Source of the DNA: Nyssa sinensis
Taxonomy: Eukaryota > Streptophyta > Magnoliopsida > Cornales > Nyssaceae
Direction of reading: 5' to 3'
DNA length: 64,000 bases
NCBI GenBank assembly: GCA_008638375.1
Contig: CM018038.1
Coordinates: 15,708,515-15,772,514, forward strand
Shown: positions 34,780-45,993 of the stretch, piece after piece
How the letters are laid out: each line of letters starts with the position of its first letter
Position numbering within the stretch: the first letter of the stretch is position 1
The notes under the pieces: generated by a model
Databases searched by the model: none
What the model was told of the DNA's origin: nothing
What the model saw: only the letters and a program-made list of their open reading frames with translations
Translations under genes and position numbers: made by a program

Positions 34780-35182
34780 ATTTTCTAGTTCTAAAATAGT
34801 GTTATGTGACATTGCGTGAGAGAACAATTTTGATAACAAAATAATTGTGAAAAAATTTAAAGAAAATAACTAATTATGTAAAAAATAATTTTTTTAATAA
34901 AACCAAAAAAAGGCACGCACACGGAGCCCCTTTGCTAGTGTATGTTTTATAGGGATGCAACTTGGACAGATTGGGTTTGGGCTCAGCCATGTCCAAGTCG
35001 AACTCGAGCTCTTTAAGACAGTCAGCCTAAAGTGAAATTCAAATTCGGGAGAAAGTCTTTGAGGATTAAGTATGTGGGAGAATAGAAGAGTGAAGCAGCT
35101 GGTGGTTTGGTTGAAAGTTTTAACCCTAAAACAAATATTTTTGTATAGGACTCGATGGTTCAGATCTATTTTTATTTGATCT

Positions 35183-35453
35183 TGAAGAAATTCATAAAGG
35201 GAAGACAAAGAGAGAAGGAGAATTGAGAATTGTATATTTCTCAGTGTGAAGATTATATTATACAGAGGCTCCTATTTATACACACTCTCTACAGACAAAT
35301 TACACCAATTTAGCCAATCAATTACCTACAATCAAGCCAAATCAATTAATAATATCAATCTTAAAAAATCAGCCCTTATTTGCTTATTTGACCAATCTCA
35401 AGAGTGATTCTCTCTCATCAATATTTAATGCCAAATCTCCTATATCCTTAACA
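35183..35453 (-). repeat. 3' LTR of the copia element
   Basis: 271 bp from TGAAGAAATTC to CCTTAACA (TG...CA as read on either strand). GATCT lies outside at 35178-35182 and matches GATCT at 43845-43849 beyond the other LTR. The element is on the minus strand. Immediately to the right, CTCCCCCTCAAG is the complement of its polypurine tract. A TATTTATA-like promoter box is near 35273 and is shared with the other LTR. Confidence 0.92.
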
Positions 35454-38400
35454 CTCCCCCTCAAGTTGGATTGAATATTAATGACACTCAACTTGTTCAG
35501 TAGATGGTTGAATTGAGTAGGTCCAAGAGCTTTGGTAAATAGATCTGTTGGCTGTTGACTTGTAGGTATGTGAATGGTTTGAATGACTTGGTTCTGGAGC
35601 TTCTCCCGAATGAGATGACAATCGATCTCTATGTGCTTTGTTCGTTCATGGAATACCTGATTCGATGCAATATGGATAGTTACTTTGTTATCACAGTATA
35701 ACTTAACTGGTTGTGGATGTGCTATCTGGAGATCTATTAGAAGTTGCTTTAACCAAGTAATCTCACAACAGGTTGATGCCATAGATCGGTACTCTGCTTC
35801 AGCCGGGGATCGTGAAATTGTTATTTGCTTTTTGGTCTTCCAAGAAATTGGTGATTTTTCAAATAGAATACAATATCCGGTGACTGATTGCCGAGTATTT
35901 TTACATCGAGCCCAATCCGCATCACAAAAAGGGGAGTGTTAAGGATATGGGAGATTTGGCTTTAAAGATTGATGAGATGACAATCGATCTCTATGTGTTT
36001 TGTTCATTCATGGAATACCGGATTCGATGCAATGTGGATAGTTACTTTGTTATCACAGTATAACTTGACTGGTTGTGGATGTGCTATCTGGAGATCTGTC
36101 AGAAGTTGCTTTAACCAAGTAATCTCACAACAGGTTGATGCCATAGATCGGTACTCTACTTTAGCCGAGGATCGTGAAATTGTTGTTTGCTTTTTGGTCT
36201 TCCAAGAAATTGGTGATTTTCTAAGTAGAATATAGTATCCGGTGACTGATTACCGAGTATCTCTACATCGAGCCAAATCCGCATCACAAAATACATGCAA
36301 TTGAACATTACTGGAAGTTGATAGGAAAATTCCTTGTCCAGATGATTGTTTAAAATATCGTAAAACTCGATGTGCTACATCCAAGTGAGATGTTCGAGGT
36401 TTGTCCATGAATTGACTCAGAATGTGTACGGCATATGCTAAGTCTGGCCTAGTGGTGGTCAAATTTATCAGCTTCCCAACCAATCTGCGGTATGAAAATG
36501 GATCTGAAAGTGGTTCTCCATCAGTCTCACTAAGAGCCAGATTTGGTTCCAAAGGTAGGTTTCCTGGTTTAGCACCAAGAAATCTAGTTTCCTCAAGTAT
36601 CTCTAAGGCATATTTCCTTTGTGATAAAAGGATGCTAGTTTTTAAGCAGGCCACTTCTATACCCAGAAAAATATTTTAAAATGCCAAGATCTTTGAGTTT
36701 AAAACATTCTCCCAAGTATTTCTTGAGTGCATCAATCTGTTCTAAGTTGTTTCCTGCTAAGATGATGTCGTCTACATATACTAAGACAATTGTAAAACTA
36801 TTTTTGTAGGATCGAACGAACATGGAATGATCGGATTTAGATTGTTTATATCCGGCACTAATGAGAGTGGAAGAAAGCTTGGCATACCATTGCCTAGAGG
36901 CTTGTTTGAGGTCGTATAAGGATTTGTTGAGCTTACAGATTCGGTTTTCCCCCTGTCGTCCGAAACCAGAAGAAAGGTGCATGTAGACATCTTCAGCGAG
37001 GTCTCCATGCAGGAAGGCATTGTTGACAACAAGTTGATGGAGATGCTAATGTTGTGCAGCAGCAAGGGTGAGAACAGTGCGAACAGTCACCATTTTTGCA
37101 ACATGAGCAAAGGTTTCAGAGTAATCGATACCTTCCTTTTGATTATAGCCTTTGGCGACAAGGTGAGCCTTATAACGTTCCACAAAGCCATCTAGATTGT
37201 GTTTGATTTTGTATACCCATTTGCAACCAATGGGTTTCTTGTGGGGTGGAAGAGGAGTCAAAGTCCAAGTATGGTTGGCTTCTAAGGCATCAATCTCAGC
37301 ACGCATGACATCACGCCACTCAGGATCCCGCATAGCCTGCAAAAATGACTTGGGTTCTTGTGCAAAAGAGATGACAGTGGTGAAGGCACGGTGTGTAGGA
37401 GAAAGAGAATCATAAGAAAGAAAATTAGAGAGAGGATAAATAGTACTGGAGGAGCGAATCGACGTCAACTCAGATGGTGGGATAGGTCGAGACGGGAGTG
37501 CGTGTTTAACATGAAAATCCTGTAAGTAGGAAGGTGGCTGAATCTGACATTTGGATTGCCGAACTTGGACAGGTGAGGTAGGAGAAAGAGGAATATCATT
37601 AGGTGGGGAAATATGTTGCTGGGTAGAGAGTTCAAAAAGAAGATCTGGAGAGTCAAGGGGATGAGGTAAAACAGTAGAGGGCGACTCTGAGGTAGTTTGG
37701 CTAAAAGGAAATTGATCCTTGTAAAAGACGACATCATGTGATACAAAGGTTTGGTGAGTTGCAAGATCGTACAACTCAAAACCTTTTTGGCCTTATGGAT
37801 AGCCAAGGAAGACACAACGGGTCGCACGGGGATCAAATTTGGTGGGATGACAGAAGTAAGTGGAGGCATAACAAAGACATCCAAAGACTTGAAGATGGTC
37901 GTATTTAAGTGGGGTACTATATAGCTTCTCATAGGGAGATTTCCCATTCAAAAGAGGAGTGGGTGTTCTATTAATCAAATAAGCTGTAGTGAGAAGAGCA
38001 TGACCCCAAAAATGTTTAGGCATATTGGCCTGAAAAAGAAGGACTCGAGAAACATTTAAAAGATGACGATGTTTACGTTCCATAACTCCATTTTGTTGAG
38101 GAGTGGATACGCAACTCGTTTAGTGAATGATGCCTTTTTCTAAATAAAAGGAGGAAAGGTCAAATTCTGGCCCATTATCACTACGGACAATTTTGATCGT
38201 AGTGGAATGTTGGTTTTCAATGAGCCGAATAAAAGAAAGAAGGAGGTGGCGGGTATCTGACTTATGACGCATTAAGTATACCCAAGTACATCTGGTGTAA
38301 TCATCGACAGTGGTCAAAAAATATTGAGCCCTAGTGAGTGATGGGACACGATAACCCCCCCCCCCCAAAAAATGTCTACATGTATTAAATGAAAAGGTGA

Positions 38401-39989
38401 AAGAGAAGAAATTGAACTAGAAGAAAATTCAAGATGGGTTTGTTTAGCCAGTGGGCAAATATAACATGGTTCGGAATTGAAACAAATTCCAGAAACATTA
38501 TTGGAAAGTAAAGACAAAACTTTATTAGATAAATGGCCAAGTCGGTGATGCCAAAGTTGGGAATTTCATGTAGCCACCTAACAACGAGCAAGATTCGTTC
38601 TGGTGAAGTAGTACAAGCCATCCCGCTCAATGCCCAGTCCAATTATCCTCATCGAGCGTAGGTCCTGAATTAGGCACATATGAGTAGAAGAAATGATTAG
38701 AAAATTGAGAGTCTGGCATAGCATACGAATGGAAATAAGGTTAAAATGAAAGCAAGGGACACAAAGGACATTCTTCAAAATGAGGGAGGAAGAGAAAATG
38801 ATAGAACCAATATGAGTTACCACAACATGAGAGCCATTAGGGAGTTGTACAGCACGACCATGAACAGGAATGGAGTAGGTTAAATCAGAGAAAGAACACA
38901 CCATATGATCGGTGGCTCCACTGTCAAGGATCCAAAGTGTTTCAGGAGAAAAGAGGGGTGTTTTACCTTATAAGGATGACGCAATATTACCTACGTGATT
39001 AGCCATAGATGATGACTGAGTAGCAGTGTTAAGCATGGCTAGGAGCTGTTGGCATTGATCAAGGGTAAATGGGAAACTGCTAGTGGATGGGTTGTTGTCA
39101 GTGGAGGAGACTTGGTGTGCACTTGGTTTCGAACCAGAGCTAGGCTTGCGGGAGCTAGTTGGGAACCCATGGATGAAGTAATAACGCTTAATGGTATGAC
39201 ATTCCTTGTGGTAATGCGTGCATTTCGGCCGTGGCTTGCGAAAATTCTTCCCATCTTTTGGAGTGAGGAGGATACCTTTGGCGGCTAACGCAACGCCGTT
39301 GATGGGTGAAGGAGTCTGAATGTTCCTTTGGCATTCCTCTTAAAGAACCAAGCTGTAGATGCGACTGATTGTGGGGAGAGGGTCTACAACAAAATCTGGG
39401 CATAGATGGCACCAAAAGACTCATTAAGTCCCACGAGGAACTTCATAGTGCGCTGGTACTGCTGGTATTGAACGATGTCTTCTTGGAACAAATGGGATTG
39501 AAGTGATGTAAGATTATCCCATAATAACTGCAGTTTGGTACAATATGTAGCCACCGATGTATTGCTTTGAACAAGATTATGAATTTCTTGTTCAAGGTGA
39601 TACATGCGAGGGCCATTGACTTGGGAAAAACAATCATTCAAATCTACCCAAATATCTCGAGCAAGATCACAAAAAATAACGCCAGCAGAAATGTCTTGAG
39701 AAAGAGAATTGATTAACCAAGCTTTTACCATGTTGTTACAGCGGGACCACTGGCGGTATTCTGCAGGGGAAGATTTGGAAAGCTTGGGAAAAATGCCATT
39801 GATGAAGCCAATCTTGTTTTTGGTGTCGAGGGCAATGAGCATAGATTGACTCCATGTGGTGTAATTGGTTTCCGTCAGTGGTTGAGAAACCAAAACAACA
39901 CCGGGATTGTTAGAGCTGCTGAGAAACAAGTGGTGACTGGGATCATCAAATTTTTGGGAAGGTTGGGTGCTTTCAACATTGGAAGCCAT
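35384..39989 (-). pseudogene. Copia gag-pol polyprotein, disrupted
   Basis: Pieces read from right to left. 39989-39384 is Gag (UBN2-type; TNYTTWSQSMLIALDTKNK and KAWLINSLSQDI). About 39250-38580 is the zinc-knuckle and protease region. 38517-38314 is the GAG-pre-integrase HxxC region. 38368-37793 is the integrase core (TTVDDYTRCTWVYLM, SDNGPEF, then [13 protein letters not shown]). 37774-37046 runs from integrase tail to reverse transcriptase start ([26 protein letters not shown]). 36982-36635 is reverse transcriptase ([26 protein letters not shown] with the YVDD active site). 36654-36250 is the connection and RNase H start (VGKLINLTTTRPDLAYAV). 35782-35384 is the RNase H end ([15 protein letters not shown]). 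Successive frames differ, a C13 run sits at 38357, and stop codons occur between blocks. The last frame runs into the LTR. Confidence 0.9.
35613..36290. repeat. Duplicated RNase H segment with an inverted LTR-start fragment at the join
   Basis: The block GAGATGACAATCGATCTCTA ... CCGCATCACAAA occurs at about 35611-35929 and again at about 35971-36290 in the same direction, with scattered differences. Between them (about 35930-35972) lies GGGGAGTGTTAAGGATATGG and following bases, which match the polypurine tract and first ~40 bp of this element's LTR but in the opposite orientation. Confidence 0.85.
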
Positions 39990-40394
39990 AATATAGGAAA
40001 TGGTGCAGACAGTAATCTCGAAAAGACAACCAGGTAACCTTCCAAGAAAGTGAGGGGAGTCACAATGGACCGCTTAAAACCCAAGACTTTCCTTAGCCAG
40101 AGCTTGCCTAGACATTGTATTTGTTGAGAATACTGTAAATCCCATTAACAAAAGTGGTAGCCTTTGTAAAAAGGAAGAAAAAATTGGAGAGTTTTTTTTT
40201 TTGCAAACTTACAGCAATCGAAATATGTTGTAGCTTACTAACAGTTGGTTACAAAGAAATAAGAGAGAATATAGGGCTGAACAACGTGTGATAATCACGT
40301 TGAGGAGCTTGGAAAAGAAAAACAGAGAGTGCTCTGTTTTGTGACCAAGAAGAAGAAATTGAGAAGAGAAGATTATGTCCTTCGGAATCCTAAA

Positions 40395-40406
40395 GCTCTG
40401 ATACCA
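40395..40406 (-). other. Copia primer-binding site (tRNA-Met type)
   Basis: GCTCTGATACCA on the + strand is the complement of TGGTATCAGAGC. It directly abuts the 5' LTR end on the minus strand, which fixes the element's orientation. Confidence 0.9.
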
Positions 40407-43400
40407 TGGAGAAATTCAGAGTCTAGAAATTCATAGAGGGAAGACAAAAGAGAAGGAAAATTTAGAATTGTATATTTCTCGGCGTAAAAATTACACTCTA
40501 CAGAGGCTCCTATTTATACACATTCTCTATAGACAAATTACACCAATTTAGCCTAATCAATTACCTACAATCAAGCCAAATCAATCAATAATATTAATCT
40601 CAACAAATCAGTCCTCATTTGCTTCTTTGATCATGTCACGACCCGAAACCCACCCTATGCGGATCTCGTGTCGCGGGGCCTGCCCTACTTTTTTCATTCT
40701 TTTACCAATGATAATAGTAAATAATATAAACATGACATTAAAGTGCGGAAGCTTTATTACAATTATTGTTCAAAGACCAAACTTAAACTAATAATAAACT
40801 GATCATGAACCACTCTTAGGTGGTGAGTACATGGGAGAGACTTCATTCACTATTATCACACTCCTCAACTGTCTTCCTACGCTCCTGAACTCCTACTGTG
40901 GTTCTGTAACATTTTCACCTGAAAAAAATTTAGTAAGGGGTGAGCTACAAACTCAGTAAGTAAACGCCTATCTCTAATACGGGATTAGAGTAATCATGGA
41001 ACATATAGGATCATGGATGAACATGATAGCCAGTTATGGAAACAATTTCAATCAACAGTAAGGTACCAAAATGGCCAATGAACAGTAAGACATGATAACC
41101 CAATAAGAACAGTGATATAACATGAATACGGGAACATTCAACGTTCACAATCGACATAAATGTACTGCCACAATGGAATGATCTCAATCGAGTGAAATGA
41201 ATAAAGGTACTGTTAACATGGAACTATTCGTAGTGAAATGAAACATCACATGAATCAAATGAACATCACATAACAGTCAACATGAACGATGCATTTACTC
41301 TGTTCAGGGTTTGGCAGACCCTCGGTCTTTTGGGGCTCGGCATACCCCCTTTTAACATGAAGGCACATAAAATGCCATTAAAACTCACTGCGTAAAAACG
41401 TCATCATTGCCACATGTCCGTTTGACCCGTAGGTCCCATAAATTGACCCGTAGGTCCAGTCAATCAGATAACATTAGAAGGGTAATGTGTCTGAGCACAA
41501 GACCCGACATTTAACATAAATTAGGATTCTGTTGTATTCCATATGAAGTGTACAAGCATGGAACATCGTAACATAAACATACAGTGAATAGACCTCAATA
41601 CAGTAAATTAAGTCATGAAGTATCAATCAGTAAACTTCCACCAGATAGAACAATATCCAAGTGGGAACAATAATAGTGAACATATATTCATGAGTACAAG
41701 CTTGGCAGTAATGGAAAGATCGTGGCTTGGGAAACCACGTATAAGAGATAAAAATTCACTTACCTTTTCAATGCGTCTTAGTAATCCGTGATCTTCCATT
41801 CCCTTTCAAGTATCCTATACATCAGTAAACACGTTTTAGCTTTCATGTCATTTATTGCATTTATGCCTTGCTACTCTAAATATCTCTTTTACTAATTTAT
41901 GCTTTTACGGTTTCCAATTTGAACTTAATTTACCCAAGCGTAAAATGATCATTTACGTGTCTCTATTTTTCGGGTTCTATTTTCACAATTTGGACTTCAC
42001 CGTTGAGTCCAGTAGGTTTGAAATAATAATTCACTATTTACTTAACTCAATCGGAGTCCGTTTGACTCACTTTCGACGTAGGGGCATTTTGGTCATTTTA
42101 GCGTTTCTTCAGATATTTTATTTTTCGGGACTCCGTCTCGTAAAGCAGACCTCGCCGTTGAATTCAGAGGGTCCAAAATAGTAACTTTGCACTATTCATT
42201 CGACTAATTTGCAAATCAAGATTTATTTAAATAATTATCTATTTCATTATTTATTTATTAATTATTTAAATTAATTAAAGTAGATTTAATGTACATATTA
42301 TTTAATGTAGAACAGACCACATGTGCCACGCCAGTGGTCCGTTCCTTGAAGTTTCCCTTCCACCTCGTGAGTTTAAGCCACCGCCCCTGCATAAACCCTT
42401 TTTTTATTTATTATTATTTCATTTACAATTGTAACTATAGTTGTAACCAACTACCGGATATCCTAACCTTCACCACCAAAAACTCAAAATTTTAAATTTT
42501 AAAACACCATACTAGCATTACAGTGTCGGATAGCACCAGGCTTGGGACAGGTCAGATCCAACCCAATTTGGCCCAATTCTAAGACGGCCCAATCAGCTTG
42601 CGCCCCACACCGAAAGCCAACAGTGGCTCCTTCTCCATTTTCCGGTCATCACCCCCAGCGACGGTGACTCGTCGGCGACAAGTTTCTCGGGTTTTTCCAA
42701 CGGGGTTTGAACCATAGGTCATGGGTAACTCATATCCTACTTCCAAAATACAGTTGGGGGGCAATTTGGCCGTGAATAAGACCAACGCAGTGGCCGTTTC
42801 CGACCAACACGCAGTTCCGGTGAGAGGAATATTTCCTCTTTTCCACACATGTTCCTTCATGGTTTCAGCTTATTTACCTCCCATTCAATTTCTGCACTTC
42901 CTAGGACTAGTTCCCCACTGTTTAAACCGAGTTAAATGCACCAAAAAATCACATAACCAGATTATCACTCACCCTCTGCAACTACCGTTTTCTCACTCGT
43001 TCTTGGGTCATTTTGCTTGATTCTTTTTGTTATAGACTCCTAATTTCATGCTAGTTATGATCCTACATTCAATCTATCATGCATGCTTCTTAAAAAAAAT
43101 AAAACAGAACGACCCACTTACTTAGTTTGTGAGTTCCCCTTGATATCTCTTCCTAGATCGCGCCTGCTCTACCCACTGAATCTCGCAGCCTCAACCTGAT
43201 CTCCTTACCACTGTTCTATCTCTTTTTTGTTAGCTTCCTATAGACTCACAGATGATCACATATATTAGTTTCTCCTCTCAACTCTAGCGCCCCACAGTTC
43301 TCTCTCCCTATCTATCCCTTCTGTTGCGCCATTGCTTATCACTCTATACCTTCATCAGTTTAAATTCAAACTCCCACTCCTTATCTCTTTGCATGTTCAC

Positions 43401-43844
43401 TTCAACATACCTTGTGTAACCATATCTACACGTGCAGCCCGTTTATATATCCATACACATACATATTATAAGTCTATGTATATATATATATATATATATA
43501 TAAATTTTAAATAAAAGTTTTAATTTAATTTTTTTCTTATTTTCTTTTCCTATATTTCTTTTTAGTCCAATTTATTTTAAGTTCCCCTCTTCTTCTTCTT
43601 CTTCTTTTTTTTTTTTTTCCTGGTATCTTTTCGTGGTTTGCTCGGGCATTGCCCGAGAACTATTCGTACTTAAAAAACCATTGAATTTTCAACCGTTCCA
43701 TTTTATTCAATATTAAACAAGAAGCTTTAATGACGCGGTTTACATAGCCCACTCGGTCACATCTGGGTCAGGGTGTTACAGATCAATCTCAAGAGTGATT
43801 CTCTCTCATCAATCTTTAATGCCAAATCTCCCATTTCCTTAACA
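40407..43844 (-). repeat. 5' LTR of the copia element, split by a solo LTR
   Basis: The LTR parts at 40407-40633 and 43786-43844 (plus the duplicated GATCA) together give about 286 bp that align with the 271-bp 3' LTR, sharing GAGGCTCCTATTTATACACA, CAATTACCTACAATCAAGCC and AGAGTGATTCTCTCTCATCA. The 15-bp length gap is mainly an extra AGAGTCTAGAAATTC near its start. Confidence 0.9.
40634..43780 (-). mobile_element. Solo LTR, Tekay/chromovirus-type Ty3 element, nested in the copia LTR
   Basis: The 3,147-bp insert runs TGTCACGACCCGAAACC ... GGTCAGGGTGTTACA and is flanked by GATCA on both sides (40629-40633 and 43781-43785). On the minus strand it begins TGTAACACCCTGACCC and ends GGGTCGTGACA, the usual ends of long Tekay (Del)-type LTRs. 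No internal repeats, gag-pol, PBS or polypurine tract were found, so a solo LTR left by LTR-LTR recombination is the simplest reading. It holds a (TA)n run near 43477-43502 and a (TTC)n run near 43587-43606. Family assignment rests on terminal motifs only. Confidence 0.82.
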
Positions 43845-43870
43845 GATCTAATGATTTATAAAAAATTATA

Positions 43871-43875
<5 letters not shown>

Positions 43876-43924
<49 letters not shown>
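43876..43924. repeat. Microsatellite (TA)n(GA)n
   Basis: A short TA run followed by about 20 GA units, just right of the copia element. Confidence 0.95.
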
Positions 43925-43926
<2 letters not shown>

Positions 43927-45550
43927 GAGCTCAGGTTCTCAAGGCCTATACCCAAGCCCAATCTAAATTGAGATAGAACGTCAATGATTTTATTCAAGTC
44001 CATCTCAAATTATACATACTTCAGACAAGTTTTAAAAAACTTGAGCTGGACTTGAGTTGATTTGTTCAAGTTGCAATCTTAACGTTATCCAACTAATTGT
44101 TTGGCCTTCTAATTATCCTTATAATGCCTTAAAGTTGAGCCTTGTATTTGATGATTTTATCAGTTAGATCACTGCTCTCTGTTGTCCATAACAATCTCGC
44201 GCAAATTCTTTTCTCAAATCACTAACACACAAATTTCCTATGTCATGATTTGGGTTTAAGGCTTTGTTTGGGAGTAGCATTTGTCAGGATTCTGATGTTC
44301 TTAAATTTCAAACGTAAAATTGTGCAACAACTTATCATGTGGGATTGGAGAGCGTTGAAAAAGAAACTCAAACGAAGTTAGGACTACCAGCTTTTCTCAA
44401 ATCGCGTTGATGATTCACTAGTTTGACTTCTTCTTTCAAAATTTGCAACAATTTTTATTTTTCTTTCATATTCATGGTTATACTAGCTCAATATTTTGCC
44501 ATCAACTGCTCTAAATTTTACTTAAATGACCAATATTTATTTACCCTATGTTCATATTTGTTATGTTTATTTTATATATTTAATATTTATATTATATATT
44601 TAGTTAAACAACATATTATAATATTAAGTAAAACTATATACTAATAATATGTAGTTATTACATATTAAATATTAACTGTAATTTATTTTATGTTCATTTT
44701 ATAAACTATATGTTTTATTTATATATTATATATATATTTAAATAATTTATATAAGTTGCGGTCGAACACACCAAAAACCATTTACTACAAATTAAGGGCA
44801 AAAAAGATATGTCAAATTTAGGAATCACTTCTTAAATGTATCCATTCAAATACTAGAGTGGTTCTCCCATAATCAATTTTTCTAGAATTAATTTTTTAGA
44901 AGTTTCAGTTGTGACAAATGGGCACTCAATCTCACTCACTTTAAGCAAGTATTCATTGGGGGAAGTGAGGGAGAAGAACCTAAGAATGACGAGTGACAGA
45001 TTTGAAATGTGAGATTTTTTTTCTAATATTGTTTTATGAAAAAGAAATTTCTTTACATCTATTTAAATCCTATGATAAGTGAGACGGGTTTCAACCAAAT
45101 AGTTCCTATCTGGACGGGTTCTTATTGGGATTTTTATTTATTTTTAAATTACTTATTTATTTATTTTATTAAATTAATTGTAATTAACGTATTTCAAACT
45201 AAATATTATTTGTGTTAAAATAAAAAATTTGTATGTCAATAAAAAAATTAGAATAATATTATTTTATATTTCAAAAATTTAACTTTATCAAATTTGTATA
45301 AATTTTTAATAAATAATTAAAAATATTTTTTTATTATTTTATTTTATAAAATCGAAAAGAGACAAGATGACATGCCTTTTTTTTAAATTCATCTCAAATC
45401 TTAACAGAATGAATGTAATTTTCCTCAAACCCATTCAATTAAAAGCAAAATACGTTGAGTTCTTAACGAAATAAGTGAAATTGTCGTCCGATCAAATCAT
45501 TAGAAAATTTCTCATTTTTCTCCTATAATTTTGACCCCCTCAATTCAGCC
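43925..45550. other. AT-rich intergenic DNA with a decayed MITE
   Basis: The stretch about 45060-45490 is similar in order and phrasing to the MITEs at 52563-53047 and 55380-55868 (CCTATGATAAGTGAGACGGG, then AATTGTAATTAACG, AACTTTATCAAATTTGTATA, TTGTCGTCCG). Its termini are eroded. The rest shows no gene. Confidence 0.5.
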
Positions 45551-45721
45551 CACCTTACGAATGGGCCGTCCTTTGTAAGCCTCTCCTTCTCCCGAAACTC
45601 ATTCTTGCTGTCTTGCAGACTCGCTCTCTTCTCAGAATACAAAAATTGGATAAGAAACAAGGCGGCACACAAGTCCCTCTTCGCCTCGCTGCGTCTCCAG
45701 TCCTCAAACGCTCACACGGTT

Positions 45722-45724
45722 TAT

Positions 45725-45790
<66 letters not shown>

Positions 45791-45797
45791 GAGAGAG
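45722..45797. repeat. Compound microsatellite (CT)n(TA)n(CA)n upstream of the PPR gene
   Basis: A CT tract, a TA tract, a CA tract and a short GA tract follow one another without a gap, about 200-270 bp before the PPR start codon, probably in its promoter or 5' leader. Confidence 0.95.
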
Positions 45798-45993
45798 GCA
45801 TACATACACTCCACTTTGCTGTGCAAACTGCAAAAACTGGTTGAAGAACCTTTCCCTCTTTTACAATTCTATAAACACTCTCTTTAAACAATTTCTTTAT
45901 ATCATTATCTACTTCATAAGCATGTACAGTTTTTTCTCTTCAAACTCTTGATTAAAACTTTGGGCTGAGCAGTGAGCACAAGTAGGTATAATC

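Larger units (their letters stand above)
35183..43844 (-). mobile_element. Ty1/copia LTR retrotransposon, complete outline, inactive, with nested insertion
   Basis: Both LTRs (35183-35453 and 40407-43844, the latter split by a 3,147-bp insertion), a perfect 5-bp target duplication (GATCT), a polypurine tract next to the 3' LTR, and a primer-binding site TGGTATCAGAGC (complement at 40395-40406) are all visible. Order on the minus strand is gag, protease region, integrase, reverse transcriptase, RNase H, so it belongs to Pseudoviridae/copia. The coding region is broken by stops and frameshifts and the RNase H part is internally duplicated. It should not transpose on its own. Confidence 0.95.

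Noticed and set aside
37465..37947. Minus-strand open frame of 160 codons
   Set aside because: It overlaps the copia integrase/RT region in a different frame. The other frame gives recognisable copia protein.
42579..43020. Frames of 93-99 codons inside the solo LTR
   Set aside because: They overlap on opposite strands, show no retroelement domain, and lie within LTR sequence, which is normally non-coding.
45555..45951. Frames on both strands through the microsatellite upstream of the PPR gene
   Set aside because: They translate CT/TA/CA repeats (Leu-Ser, Ile-Tyr, His-Thr runs) and are not genes.
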